Below, piece after piece: positions 34,536 through 42,720 of a DNA stretch of 64,000 nucleotides. The number at the start of each line of letters is the position of its first letter. Within the stretch, counting starts at the first letter, position 1. The position numbers and the translations under genes are program-made. A model generated the notes under the pieces. The model searched no databases and was not told where the DNA came from. It worked only from the letters and a program-made list of their open reading frames with translations. Where the stretch lies: contig NZ_JAUEPM010000005.1 of NCBI RefSeq assembly GCF_030406385.1, positions 62,001 to 126,000 on the forward strand, in the 5' to 3' direction. This stretch comes from Microbacterium oryzae (GTDB taxonomy: Bacteria > Actinomycetota > Actinomycetes > Actinomycetales > Microbacteriaceae).

Positions 34536-35330
34536 TCAGCTGGTGCGGCGCGACGCGCGGATGGCGCGCTGCGTCATCTGCGCGATGATCACGACGAGGA
34601 ACACGGCGAAGAGGATGTTCCCCAGCCGCGGGTCGACGAGGTTCGCGACCCATGTGCCGAGCGGCGCCGTGGCGCAGGCTGTGAGGCCGACGCCGAGCGC
34701 GGCGGGAACGTCGACGTTGCGCTTTCGGATGTTCGCCACCGTGCCCGACAGCGCCGTCGGAATCATCATGAGCAGCGAGGTGCCCTTGGCGACGAGGTCG
34801 CTCATGCCGAACAGCAGCATGAGCACCGGAACGACGATGATGCCGCCGCCCACGCCGATGAGGCCCGACGCGATGCCCGTGATGAGCCCGAGGGCCACGA
34901 GCCCGATGCCGCTGACGAGGTGCAGCTGCAGCTCGGCGTCCCGCGAGGGGACGATGAGGAAGAGGCTGATCATCACCACGACGAGGAAGCCCACGAAGAT
35001 CCAGCGGAGCACCGACTCCGACAGCACGTGCAGCAGCCGCACGCCGATCTGCGCCCCGACGACCGCGCCCGCCGCGATGAGTAGCGCCGCGACCCAGTCG
35101 ACATCGCCGTGCAGGGCGTAGGCGATCACCCCGACCGCGGCGGTGGGCATGATCGACGCCGCGGAGGTTCCTGCGCTCAGCCGCTGCGAGAACGACACCA
35201 GGAGGATGAGGAGCGGCACGATGACGGTGCCGCCGCCGACGCCGAAGAGGCCGGACAGGAATCCCGACAGTGCCCCGATGAGGATGAACGACCCGATCGC
35301 GCGGTAACCCGCCGGGCGCTCCCCCGTCAC
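34536..35330 (-). CDS. TauE/SafE-family (TSUP) sulfur-compound transporter
   Basis: A 264-residue membrane protein with about eight helices in two repeats. Each half carries the TSUP glycine motif: LSGLFGVGGGTVIVPLL (about 25) and ASGLIGVGGGIIVVPVL (about 155). The family moves sulfite, sulfonates or other anionic sulfur compounds. The start is GTG 35330, which overlaps by four bases the stop of a cysteine-rich leader peptide, so translation is coupled to it. The upstream peptide suggests control by cysteine supply. Confidence 0.9.
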   Translation of the reverse strand: MTGERPAGYRAIGSFILIGALSGFLSGLFGVGGGTVIVPLLILLVSFSQRLSAGTSAASIMPTAAVGVIAYALHGDVDWVAALLIAAGAVVGAQIGVRLLHVLSESVLRWIFVGFLVVVMISLFLIVPSRDAELQLHLVSGIGLVALGLITGIASGLIGVGGGIIVVPVLMLLFGMSDLVAKGTSLLMMIPTALSGTVANIRKRNVDVPAALGVGLTACATAPLGTWVANLVDPRLGNILFAVFLVVIIAQMTQRAIRASRRTS

Positions 35331-35371
35331 GACCGAGATCCCGGGGCGGAGCAGGTGGTGCAGCAGGTCAT
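35327..35371 (-). CDS. Leaderless cysteine-rich leader peptide MTCCTTCSAPGSRS
   Basis: A 14-residue ORF with three Cys in its first seven codons. The -10 box TACCGT (35383-35378) ends exactly six bases before its ATG, the leaderless spacing used by many genes in this window. Its TGA overlaps the TauE GTG (GTGA). In mycobacteria leaderless polycysteine ORFs upstream of sulfur genes act as cysteine-responsive attenuators. The sequence, spacing and target class here match that arrangement. The ORF is seen; the regulation is inferred. Confidence 0.65.
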   Translation of the reverse strand: MTCCTTCSAPGSRS

Positions 35372-35464
35372 CCCTTCACGGTATCGCGGCGGACGGTCGT
35401 GACCGGGCGCGTCGCGCACTTCGCCGGTCGGCCGGGGCCGCGCGGGGCCCGACGCACGCGAGGC

Positions 35465-36073
35465 TCAGGCGCCGGCCGCGAGGCGCGCGCGCAGCGAGTC
35501 GAGCAGGATGGCCGACCCGAGTTCGAAGGTGCGGTCGGCACGCTCGGCACCTCCGGCGGCGCCGTGCAGCACCCGTCCGAGCGTGCGCGTCTCCTCGGAT
35601 GGCTGCCACACGTCGTCGGGAGACGCCAGGTCGAGTCCGAAGCCGATGGCGAAGGCGTCGATCACCGCGATGACCGTGAGGATCTCCGACTCGGGGAAGC
35701 CCGCGTCGACGAGCACCGTGGCGAGGTCGTCGTACGCCGCGATCACACCCGGATGGGTGATCGTCTTCCCGACGAGGAGCGGCACGAGGAGCGGATGGTC
35801 CGCATACATGCGCCGGTGGCTGCGCAGGACCGCGAGCACCACCTCGTCCCACGACCCGCCCCCCGGATGCACGCGGTACGACTGGACCAGGCGACCTCGC
35901 ATGAGCTCGACGATCTCGTCCATGCCGTCGACGTGGTTGTACAGCGACGACGGGCGCACGCCGAGGTGCCGCGCGATGGCGTTGACGCCGAACGGCTTCC
36001 CCGCCCGCGCGAGGGCGAGGCCGGCGTCGCCGATGATCTCCGGAGACAGCAGCGGGGCCGACGGTCTGGCCAT
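35465..36073 (-). CDS. TetR-family regulator controlling the divergent MFS/amidohydrolase operon
   Basis: A 202-residue repressor. The N-terminal HTH is IGDAGLALARAGKPFGVNAIARHLGVRPSSLYNHV (about 11-45, listed by parts: VNAIARHLGVRPSSLYNHV). The C-terminal ligand domain resembles the TetR_C tetracycline-repressor type (LLVGKTITHPGVIAAY). The start at 36073 has GGGAGA six bases upstream; the frame upstream is promoter DNA. Twin palindromic operators lie between it and the divergent transporter, so it probably represses both. Confidence 0.88.
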   Translation of the reverse strand: MARPSAPLLSPEIIGDAGLALARAGKPFGVNAIARHLGVRPSSLYNHVDGMDEIVELMRGRLVQSYRVHPGGGSWDEVVLAVLRSHRRMYADHPLLVPLLVGKTITHPGVIAAYDDLATVLVDAGFPESEILTVIAVIDAFAIGFGLDLASPDDVWQPSEETRTLGRVLHGAAGGAERADRTFELGSAILLDSLRARLAAGA

Positions 36074-36144
36074 GGAGTTCTCCCGATTCTCAGCTGATCG
36101 AAACAGAGCCGTCACGCGAAGTCTTCCGCACGTCGCCCCTCCCG

Positions 36145-36185
36145 TGCATAATAACGAGCACCATTCGTTTACGAACACCATTCGT
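36145..36185. promoter_or_regulatory. Tandem TetR operators over a bidirectional promoter
   Basis: Two directly repeated 17-mers, ACGAGCACCATTCGTTT (36152-36168) and ACGAACACCATTCGTTT (36169-36185), each contain ACGA-N7-TCGT. Together they also create TTCGTTTACGAA across the junction. The AT-rich CATAATAA beside them can serve as -10 for both strands (minus-strand TTCGTA-N16-TATTAT). This is an operator array for the adjacent TetR protein. Confidence 0.75.
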
Positions 36186-36258
36186 TTGATGGTCGCGGGC
36201 TACCCGACCCGCTCCGATGATCGTCTGCGCACGCCGTCGTGCCCGACCTGGAGACCTC

Positions 36259-37500
36259 ATGACATCGCTCGACCTCAGCAGCCGCGTACCGCTCCGACTG
36301 CCCTCCGCCACGGCGACCTTCGCCATCGGCATCGCCGGCTATCTCGGTGTGAACCTGTCGCCCTACATGATCACCGCCGCCCAGATCGGTCTCGGGCTCG
36401 ACGTGCTCGCGGCGAGCTGGCTCGTCACCGCGACGCTTCTGCTCACGGCCGTCACCGGGCTCGCGATCGCGCCGCTGTGCGCGGGCGCCCACCGACGCAC
36501 GGTCGCCCGCGCGGGGCTCGTGCTCGCATTCCTCGGCTTCACCACCGCAGGTCTCGTGCCCGCGCTGCTCGTTGTCGGCCTGCTGGCAGGCGGCATCGGC
36601 GCTGGCGGAGCGGTGGCCGCCTCCGGAGCTGCGCTCGCGGCCTTCCGCAACCCCGACCGGGTCGCGGGCTTCAACGGTCTGGCCAACCGCGGCGTCATCA
36701 CCGTGGTCCTCGCGGCCGTGCCCCTCATCGGCCTCGCCCCCATCGACGTCTTCGGCGCGCTGGCACTGTTCGCTCTCATCGGGCTCGCGGTGTCGATGTG
36801 GCTGCCCGGCGCGCCGGTGGTCGACCCGCAGGCGGGCGCCGCCGTGGGCGAGGCGATGCCCATCGAGATCCCCCCGACGGGCACCGTCCGCACCGCCGCC
36901 CCCGGGACGCGCAGCGTCACCACCGCCGGGCTCGGGCTCCTCGTCACGTTCGCGCTCTGGGCCGCGAGCGAGGACTCGCTCTGGGCCATGGCCGGCGTGA
37001 TGGGCGCCGACCGGACCGGCCTCACGGCCGAAGGCCTCGGTGTCGCACTCAGCGCCGCCACCGCGGGTGGCCTCCTCGGCTCGCTCGGGCTCATGATCGT
37101 CGGCAACCGACTCGGCCGAGCCGTGCCGCTCGTCGTCCTGCTCGTGGCGGGCGGCGTCCTGAAGCTCGCGGAGGGCTTCGTCACGGACTCGACGATCTTC
37201 ATCATCGTCTTCGTCGCCTGGAACACCGTCTACGCGGTCGGCTTCATGTACTTCGTCTCGACGTCGGCCGCCCTCGATGCGGATGGCCGTTGGTCCGGTC
37301 CGCTGCTCGCGGTCTACCTCGTGGGATCGGCCCTCACGCCCGTGATCGGCGCCGGCCTGGTGTCCGCCCTCGGCTACCAGGGCTTCGCGATCACGCTCGG
37401 CGTCGCGAGCTTCGTCCTCGCGATCCCCGCGGGCGCCATCGCCCTGCTCTCCTCTCGGCGCGAACGCGCCGTCGCCGCCATCTCGGAGCTCGCACGATGA
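36259..37500 (+). CDS. MFS transporter
   Basis: A 413-residue, 12-helix major facilitator; the start at ATG 36259 has GGAG upstream. FAIGIAGYLGVNLSPYMI opens helix 1. A Pro/Thr linker near 190-215 separates the two halves. It lacks the strong DHA1 loop motif, so its substrate class is unclear. The stop overlaps the amidohydrolase ATG (ATGA), so the transporter and enzyme probably act on the same compound under the divergent TetR. Confidence 0.88.
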   Translation: MTSLDLSSRVPLRLPSATATFAIGIAGYLGVNLSPYMITAAQIGLGLDVLAASWLVTATLLLTAVTGLAIAPLCAGAHRRTVARAGLVLAFLGFTTAGLVPALLVVGLLAGGIGAGGAVAASGAALAAFRNPDRVAGFNGLANRGVITVVLAAVPLIGLAPIDVFGALALFALIGLAVSMWLPGAPVVDPQAGAAVGEAMPIEIPPTGTVRTAAPGTRSVTTAGLGLLVTFALWAASEDSLWAMAGVMGADRTGLTAEGLGVALSAATAGGLLGSLGLMIVGNRLGRAVPLVVLLVAGGVLKLAEGFVTDSTIFIIVFVAWNTVYAVGFMYFVSTSAALDADGRWSGPLLAVYLVGSALTPVIGAGLVSALGYQGFAITLGVASFVLAIPAGAIALLSSRRERAVAAISELAR

Positions 37501-39101
37501 CCCGCACGCTGTACCGCAACGCCCGCCTCTTCACCGCGGACGACCCCGCCTGGGCCGAGGCCCTCGTCGTCGACGGCGACTCGATCGCCTACGTCGGCGA
37601 TACGGCCACGGCGCCGACGGCCGACGAGGAGGTGGATCTCGACGGACGCCTCGTGCTGCCGGGTTTCGTCGACGCGCACACGCACCTGCTCATGATGGGC
37701 GACGCCCTCGGGCAGGTCGGCCTCACCGACGCGCGCACCCTCGCCGACATCCAGCGGCTGCTCGCCGAGGCACGTGCGGCGGATCCCGACGCTCCCGTGC
37801 TGCGCGGGCGCGGATGGCTGTTCGACGCGATCCCGGATGGCGCGCCGACCGCGGCCATGATCGACGAGGTCGTCGCCGACGTTCCGGTGTACCTCGACGC
37901 GAACGACTACCACTCGTGCTGGGTGAACAGCGCGGCGCTGGCCGAGCTGGGGATCACCCGTGACACCCCGGACCCCCACGGCGGGCGCATCGAGCGCGAC
38001 GCCGACGGAGAGGCCGTCGGCATCCTCTACGAGACCGCGGCGCAGCAGTACGCCTGGGCGCACCGCGACGCCACGACCACCGACGCGCAGCGCGATGCCG
38101 CGGTCGAGCGGGTCATCGAGGCGTACCTCGCCGCCGGCGTCACCGCCGTCGTCGACATGGCCTTCGACGACTTCGGCCTCGCCGCGTTCCGGCGTGCGGC
38201 CGAGCGACGCGGAGGCGCGCTGCCCCTCCGCGTCGCCGTGCACTGGTTCGTGCCCAACACCGGGGACGACGAGGAGAACCTCGCCCGGGTCGCGCGGGCG
38301 GCCGATCTCGCAGCGGAGGTCGCCTCGCCCTGGCTCCGGGTGATCGGGATCAAGCTCGTCCTCGACGGGACGATCGACGCCTGCACGGCGGCGATGGGCC
38401 ATCCGTACGCCGACGGCTCGAACGCCGAGCCGATCTGGCCCGCCGATCGCCTCGCGACCGTGGTCGCGGCGGCGGACGCGTCGGGCCTGCAGATCGCCAT
38501 GCACGCGATCGGCGACCGCGCGAGCACGATGGCGCTCGACGCGATCGAGCACGCCATCTCCGTCAACGGCGAGCGCGACCGGCGCCACCGCATCGAGCAC
38601 CTCGAGTACGCCGCGCCGGGCACCCCCGAGCGGATGGCCCGGCTGGGCGTGACGGCGTCGATGCAGCCCGTCCACAGCGACCCGGCGATCTTCGCGAACT
38701 GGGCGGCCCAGCTGGACGACGAGCGCGTGGACCGTGCGTTCCCGTGGCCGGAGTACGAGAAGGCCGGCGCACTGCTCGCCTTCTCGACCGACGCGCCCAC
38801 CGCCCCGTACCCCGCGCTCGCCAACATGTACGTCGCGACGACGCGGGCCTCGGCGCTCGACCCCGCGCAGGCTGCCGTGCACCCGCAGCACGCCGTGCCA
38901 CTCGAGCGCGCGATCGCGCACGCCACGCGGGACGCCGCGGCGTCGGTGGGCGACGGCGGATGGCGCGGGCGACTCGCGCAGGGATGCGCGGCCGACTTCG
39001 CGGTCGTCGACGTCGACCCGTTCGAGAGCGGCGCCGACGCGCTCCTCGCCGCGCGCGTGGTGCGCACGGTCGTAGCGGGACGCACCCAGTACGAGGGCTG
39101 A
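37497..39101 (+). CDS. Metal-dependent amidohydrolase (YtcJ-like, PF07969)
   Basis: A 534-residue amidohydrolase. LVLPGFVDAHTHLLMMG (about 47-63) carries the HxH metal ligands. KLVLDGTIDACTAAM (about 285-299), AMHAIGDRA (about 336) and HRIEHLEYA (about 363) give further His ligands, and FSTDAP (about 427) the catalytic Asp. YtcJ-like members hydrolyse N-formyl, N-acyl or cyclic amide substrates; the exact one is unknown. It is coupled to the MFS gene by ATGA. Confidence 0.9.
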   Translation: MTRTLYRNARLFTADDPAWAEALVVDGDSIAYVGDTATAPTADEEVDLDGRLVLPGFVDAHTHLLMMGDALGQVGLTDARTLADIQRLLAEARAADPDAPVLRGRGWLFDAIPDGAPTAAMIDEVVADVPVYLDANDYHSCWVNSAALAELGITRDTPDPHGGRIERDADGEAVGILYETAAQQYAWAHRDATTTDAQRDAAVERVIEAYLAAGVTAVVDMAFDDFGLAAFRRAAERRGGALPLRVAVHWFVPNTGDDEENLARVARAADLAAEVASPWLRVIGIKLVLDGTIDACTAAMGHPYADGSNAEPIWPADRLATVVAAADASGLQIAMHAIGDRASTMALDAIEHAISVNGERDRRHRIEHLEYAAPGTPERMARLGVTASMQPVHSDPAIFANWAAQLDDERVDRAFPWPEYEKAGALLAFSTDAPTAPYPALANMYVATTRASALDPAQAAVHPQHAVPLERAIAHATRDAAASVGDGGWRGRLAQGCAADFAVVDVDPFESGADALLAARVVRTVVAGRTQYEG

Positions 39102-39104
39102 GCC

Positions 39105-39719
39105 TCAGCGCGCGCCGCCGAGCATCCCCTCGGCGGCGCGCAGCATGAGCGCCGAGCGCTCCGACGCCTCGCCCCAGCGGACGAGGGCCTGCGCGTTGAG
39201 ACCGTCGATCATCCCCAGCAGCTGCCACGCGGCGGCCGCCGGATCGTCGACGCGGAAGACCCCGGCGCGCACGCCGGCCTCGACGATGCCCGCGAGGAGC
39301 CTCGCCCAGGCGTCCATCTCGTCACGCACGGCGGCCGCGAGCGGCTCGCTCCGGCGCCCGAGCGCCCACGCCTCGACCCATACCGCGGTCACGTCGTCGC
39401 GCGTCCCCGCGAGGAGGGTCTGGATGAGCTCGACCAGCGCCGCGCGCGGCTCGCGATCGTCGACGAGCGCGGCCATCTCGTCGAGCTCCTCCCGCACGAT
39501 GGCGGCGAACGTCTCGGCGACGAGCTCCTCCATCGACGGCGCGTAGTGCGCGACCAGCGCGGGCGCGACCCCCGCCTTCGCGGCCACCGCACGCAGCGTC
39601 ACGGCGCCCAGCCCGTCGGCGAGCGCGGTGGCTCGGGCGGCGCGCCGGATGGCCGCGCGGCGCTCGGCGGGCGCGAGCCGCGCCGCCCGGCGGCGCGGGA
39701 CAGCGGCTTCGCTTGACAT
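39105..39719 (-). CDS. TetR/BetI-like regulator divergent from agmatine deiminase
   Basis: A 204-residue regulator. The HTH lies at about 35-62 (GAVTLRAVAAKAGVAPALVAHY), and the C-terminal domain resembles BetI-type (MIDGLNAQALVRWG). The ATG at 39719 has TAGGGT exactly six bases upstream, so the mRNA is leaderless. An imperfect inverted repeat covers the -35 area of this promoter and the start of the aguA transcript. It most likely represses itself and the agmatine genes. Confidence 0.87.
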   Translation of the reverse strand: MSSEAAVPRRRAARLAPAERRAAIRRAARATALADGLGAVTLRAVAAKAGVAPALVAHYAPSMEELVAETFAAIVREELDEMAALVDDREPRAALVELIQTLLAGTRDDVTAVWVEAWALGRRSEPLAAAVRDEMDAWARLLAGIVEAGVRAGVFRVDDPAAAAWQLLGMIDGLNAQALVRWGEASERSALMLRAAEGMLGGAR

Positions 39720-39746
39720 GTCCTCACCCTAGCCCGAGAATCGTTT

Positions 39747-39766
39747 TATTGATCAAGTGGTCAATA
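39747..39766. promoter_or_regulatory. TetR-type operator TATTGATCA-AG-TGGTCAATA
   Basis: A 9+9 inverted repeat with one mismatch lies in the 63-bp divergent promoter between the TetR gene and aguA. It covers the -35 position of the TetR promoter. The TTGATCA/TGGTCAA arms are typical of TetR/BetI operators. Confidence 0.65.
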
Positions 39767-39782
39767 GGAGTGAGGATCGACG

Positions 39783-40814
39783 ATGACCTGGCGGATGCCC
39801 GCGGAGACCGACCGGCACGAGCGCACCTGGATGGCGTTCCCGCGCGAGGGCTTCACCCTCGGAGACACTGACGCCGAGCGGGCGGCCGGCTACGCGGCGT
39901 GGACCGAGGTCGCGCACGCGGTAGCGGAGTTCGAGCCCGTCACGATGGTCGTCGATCCCAGTGAGACCGATCGCGCGCGCCGCATGCTCGGCTCGCACAT
40001 CGATATCGTCGAAGCGCCCCTCGACGAGTTCTGGATGCGCGACGCCGGCCCGACCTTCGTCGTCGACGACGACCGCCCCGACGTGCTGGGCGCAGTGGAC
40101 TGGACCTTCAACGGCTGGGGCGCACCCGCCTGGGCGGAATGGCGGCTCTCCGCCGAGCTCGGGCGCATCGTCGGCCGCTCGGTCGGCGCCGAGATCGTGA
40201 GCTCCGCGCTCGTGAACGAGGGCGGCGGCATCCACGTCGACGGCCTGGGCACCGTGCTCGCCACGGAGACCGTGCAGCTCGACCCGCGCCGCAACCCGTA
40301 CGCCGACAAGGAGCGGGTCGAGGCCGAGTTCGCCCGCACGATCGGGGCCACGCGCGTGGTCTGGCTGCCGCGCGGCCTCACGCGCGACTACGACGAGTTC
40401 GGCACGAACGGGCACGTCGACATCGTCGCGACGATCACCTCCCCCGGGGTCCTCCTCCTCCACGAGCAGCGCGACCCCGGCCATCCGGACCATGCCGTCA
40501 CTCGCGAGCTGCGCGCGCACCTCGCTCAGGAGACGGATGCCGCCGGCCGCCCCTTCGAGATCGTCGAGCTGCCCGCCCCCGCCACGCTGCGCGACGACGA
40601 GGGCTTCGTCGACTGGAGCTACGTCAATCACCTCGTCGTGAACGACGGCGTCATCGCCTGCGGCTTCGGCGAGCCTGAGGCGGATGGCCGTGCGCGGGAC
40701 ATCCTCGCCGAGGTGTACCCGAGTCGCACCGTGAAGACGGTCGACGCACGGGAGATCTTCGCGCGCGGCGGCGGCATCCACTGCATCACGCAGCAGCAGC
40801 CGGAGGTGCGCTGA
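39783..40814 (+). CDS. aguA: Agmatine deiminase
   Basis: A 343-residue peptidyl-arginine-deiminase-fold enzyme converting agmatine to N-carbamoylputrescine and ammonia. The catalytic Cys is in GGGIHCITQQQP (C334). EFWMRDAGPTFV, NEGGGIHVDG and GTNGHVDIVA carry substrate and catalytic Asp/His residues. The opening ETDRHERTWMAFP is characteristic. AGGAG and GAGG precede the ATG. Its stop overlaps the ATG of the amidase, pointing to use of the product by that enzyme. Confidence 0.95.
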   Translation: MTWRMPAETDRHERTWMAFPREGFTLGDTDAERAAGYAAWTEVAHAVAEFEPVTMVVDPSETDRARRMLGSHIDIVEAPLDEFWMRDAGPTFVVDDDRPDVLGAVDWTFNGWGAPAWAEWRLSAELGRIVGRSVGAEIVSSALVNEGGGIHVDGLGTVLATETVQLDPRRNPYADKERVEAEFARTIGATRVVWLPRGLTRDYDEFGTNGHVDIVATITSPGVLLLHEQRDPGHPDHAVTRELRAHLAQETDAAGRPFEIVELPAPATLRDDEGFVDWSYVNHLVVNDGVIACGFGEPEADGRARDILAEVYPSRTVKTVDAREIFARGGGIHCITQQQPEVR

Positions 40815-42514
40815 TGTTCGACGTGGTCGAGGCGTCGATCGCCGACCTGCAGCAGGCGCTGGCGGATGGCCGCACGACGGCCGTCGAGCTCGTCACGTCG
40901 TACCTCGCCCGCATCGAGGCGTACGACGACCCCGGCACGGCGACCGCGCTCAACGCGGTCGTCGTGCGCAACCCCGACGCCCTCGCGGAGGCGGAGGCAT
41001 CCGATGCCCGTCGCGCGGCCGGCAGCGGCCTGGGGCCGCTCGACGGCATCCCGTACACCGCGAAGGACAGCTACCTGGTGCGGGGCCTGACGGCCGCATC
41101 CGGGAGCCCCGCGTTCGCCGACCTCGTCGCCCAGCGCGACGCCTTCACCATCGAGCGGCTGCGCGGCGCCGGGGCGATCTGCCTCGGCCTCACGAACATG
41201 CCGCCGATGGCCAACGGCGGCATGCAGCGCGGCCTCTACGGGCGAGCTGAGAGCCCCTACAACGGAGAGTATCTGACGTCGGCGTTCGCGTCCGGTTCCT
41301 CGAACGGCTCCGGCACCGCCACTGCGGCGAGCTTCGCCGCGTTCGGCCTCGGGGAGGAGACGTGGTCGAGCGGGCGCGCGCCGGCCTCGTGCAACGCGCT
41401 GTGCGCGTACACGCCGTCGCGCGGCGTGATCTCCGTGCGCGGCAACTGGCCGCTCGTGCCCACCATGGACGTCGTCGTCCCGCACACCCGCACCATGGCC
41501 GACCTCCTCGCCGTGCTGGACGTCGTCGTCGCCGACGACGACGAGCCGCGGGGGGACTTCTGGCGCGTGCAGCCGTGGATCGAGATCCCCGCGGCCACGG
41601 CCATCCGCCCCGCCTCGTACCCCGCGCTCGCGGAGAGCGCGTCGCTGCAGGGCAAGCGCCTGGGCGTGCCGCGGATGTACATCAACGCGGATCCCGAGGC
41701 AGGCACAGCCGAGGCCCCCGGCATCGGCGGGCCGACCGGGCAGCGCGTCGAGACGCGTGACTCGGTCATCGCCCTGTGGGAGGCCGCTCGCGCGGATCTC
41801 GAGGCGGCGGGTGCGACCGTGGTCGAGGTCGACTTCCCGCTCGTGTCGAACTACGAGGGCGACCGGCCAGGCACGCCGACGATCTTCACGCGCGGGCTCG
41901 TCACCCCGGAGTACCTGCACCGTGAGATCCTGGACCTCTCCGCGTGGGCGTGGGACGACTTCCTGCGCGCGAACGGAGACCCCGCCATCCCCTCGCTCGA
42001 GGTGGTCGACGGCGCGCGGATCTTCCCGCAGCCCGAGGGCGCGCTTCCCGACCGCTACACCGGCTTCGACGACGACATCGCGGCGTATCCCGCGCAGGTG
42101 CGCGAGCACCCGGTGACGGACGTCGCCGAGATCCCCGAGCTCGCAGATGGCGTGCGCGGACTGGAGGAGACCCGTCGCGTCGATCTCGAGCAGTGGATGG
42201 ACGAGCTCGGCCTCGACGCCGTGATCTTCCCGGCGATGGCGGACGTCGGACCGGCCGACATGGACGTGAACCCCGAATCCGCCGACCTCGGCTGGCGGAA
42301 CGGCGTCTGGGTCGCGAACGGCAACCTCGCGATCCGGCACCTCGGCGTGCCGACCGTGACCGTGCCGATGGGGACCATGGTCGACATCGGCATGCCCGTC
42401 GGGCTGACGTTCGCGGGTCGCGCGTACGACGATGCCGCCCTGCTCGCGCTGGGTGCCGCGTTCGAGGCGACGGGCGCGCGCCGCACCGTGCCGCCTCGCA
42501 CGCCGGCGCTGTAG
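40814..42514 (+). CDS. Amidase-signature enzyme, candidate N-carbamoylputrescine hydrolase
   Basis: A 566-residue amidase-signature hydrolase. The Lys/cis-Ser/Ser triad is readable: K84 in YTAKDSY, S162/S163 in SGSSNGSG, and nucleophile S186 in EETWSSGRAPAS. It shares one base with the aguA stop. Classical N-carbamoylputrescine amidase (AguB) is an unrelated nitrilase-fold enzyme and is not in the window. This protein stands in its place, so it may carry out that step; amidases are broad and this is inference from position. No signal peptide. Confidence 0.88.
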   Translation: MFDVVEASIADLQQALADGRTTAVELVTSYLARIEAYDDPGTATALNAVVVRNPDALAEAEASDARRAAGSGLGPLDGIPYTAKDSYLVRGLTAASGSPAFADLVAQRDAFTIERLRGAGAICLGLTNMPPMANGGMQRGLYGRAESPYNGEYLTSAFASGSSNGSGTATAASFAAFGLGEETWSSGRAPASCNALCAYTPSRGVISVRGNWPLVPTMDVVVPHTRTMADLLAVLDVVVADDDEPRGDFWRVQPWIEIPAATAIRPASYPALAESASLQGKRLGVPRMYINADPEAGTAEAPGIGGPTGQRVETRDSVIALWEAARADLEAAGATVVEVDFPLVSNYEGDRPGTPTIFTRGLVTPEYLHREILDLSAWAWDDFLRANGDPAIPSLEVVDGARIFPQPEGALPDRYTGFDDDIAAYPAQVREHPVTDVAEIPELADGVRGLEETRRVDLEQWMDELGLDAVIFPAMADVGPADMDVNPESADLGWRNGVWVANGNLAIRHLGVPTVTVPMGTMVDIGMPVGLTFAGRAYDDAALLALGAAFEATGARRTVPPRTPAL

Positions 42515-42559
42515 GGGGGCGGAGAGGGCGCTCCGAGACGGCGTCATCGCGCGCATCCC

Positions 42560-42612
42560 GCGCCTTCGCTCCGAGACCGCGCGCACCACGTGCAGTCTCG
42601 GAGCGAAGGTGC
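42560..42612. repeat. Palindromic intergenic element (18-bp stem, 17-nt loop)
   Basis: Arms 42560-42577 and 42595-42612 pair over 18 positions with one G-U wobble. The 17-nt loop contains GCAC-CAC-GTGC. An extra CTCCGAGAC copy lies at 42531-42539. Its words match the repeat at 2903-3036. It lies between convergent genes, just before a separate plain terminator, so it is not needed for termination. Confidence 0.75.
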
Positions 42613-42672
42613 TTCCGGCGACCACGCCGATGGCCGGTCATCGCGGCGCTCGCGGAGGAGCTGCGCTGACAG

Positions 42673-42715
42673 GCGAAGGGCCCCTCGCCCGCGATGCGGA
42701 CGAGGGGCCCTTCGC
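42673..42715. terminator. Bidirectional hairpin terminator between amidase and aldehyde dehydrogenase genes
   Basis: A perfect 15-bp stem GCGAAGGGCCCCTCG (42673-42687 with 42701-42715) and a 13-base loop. Confidence 0.85.
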
Positions 42716-42720
42716 GCGAC

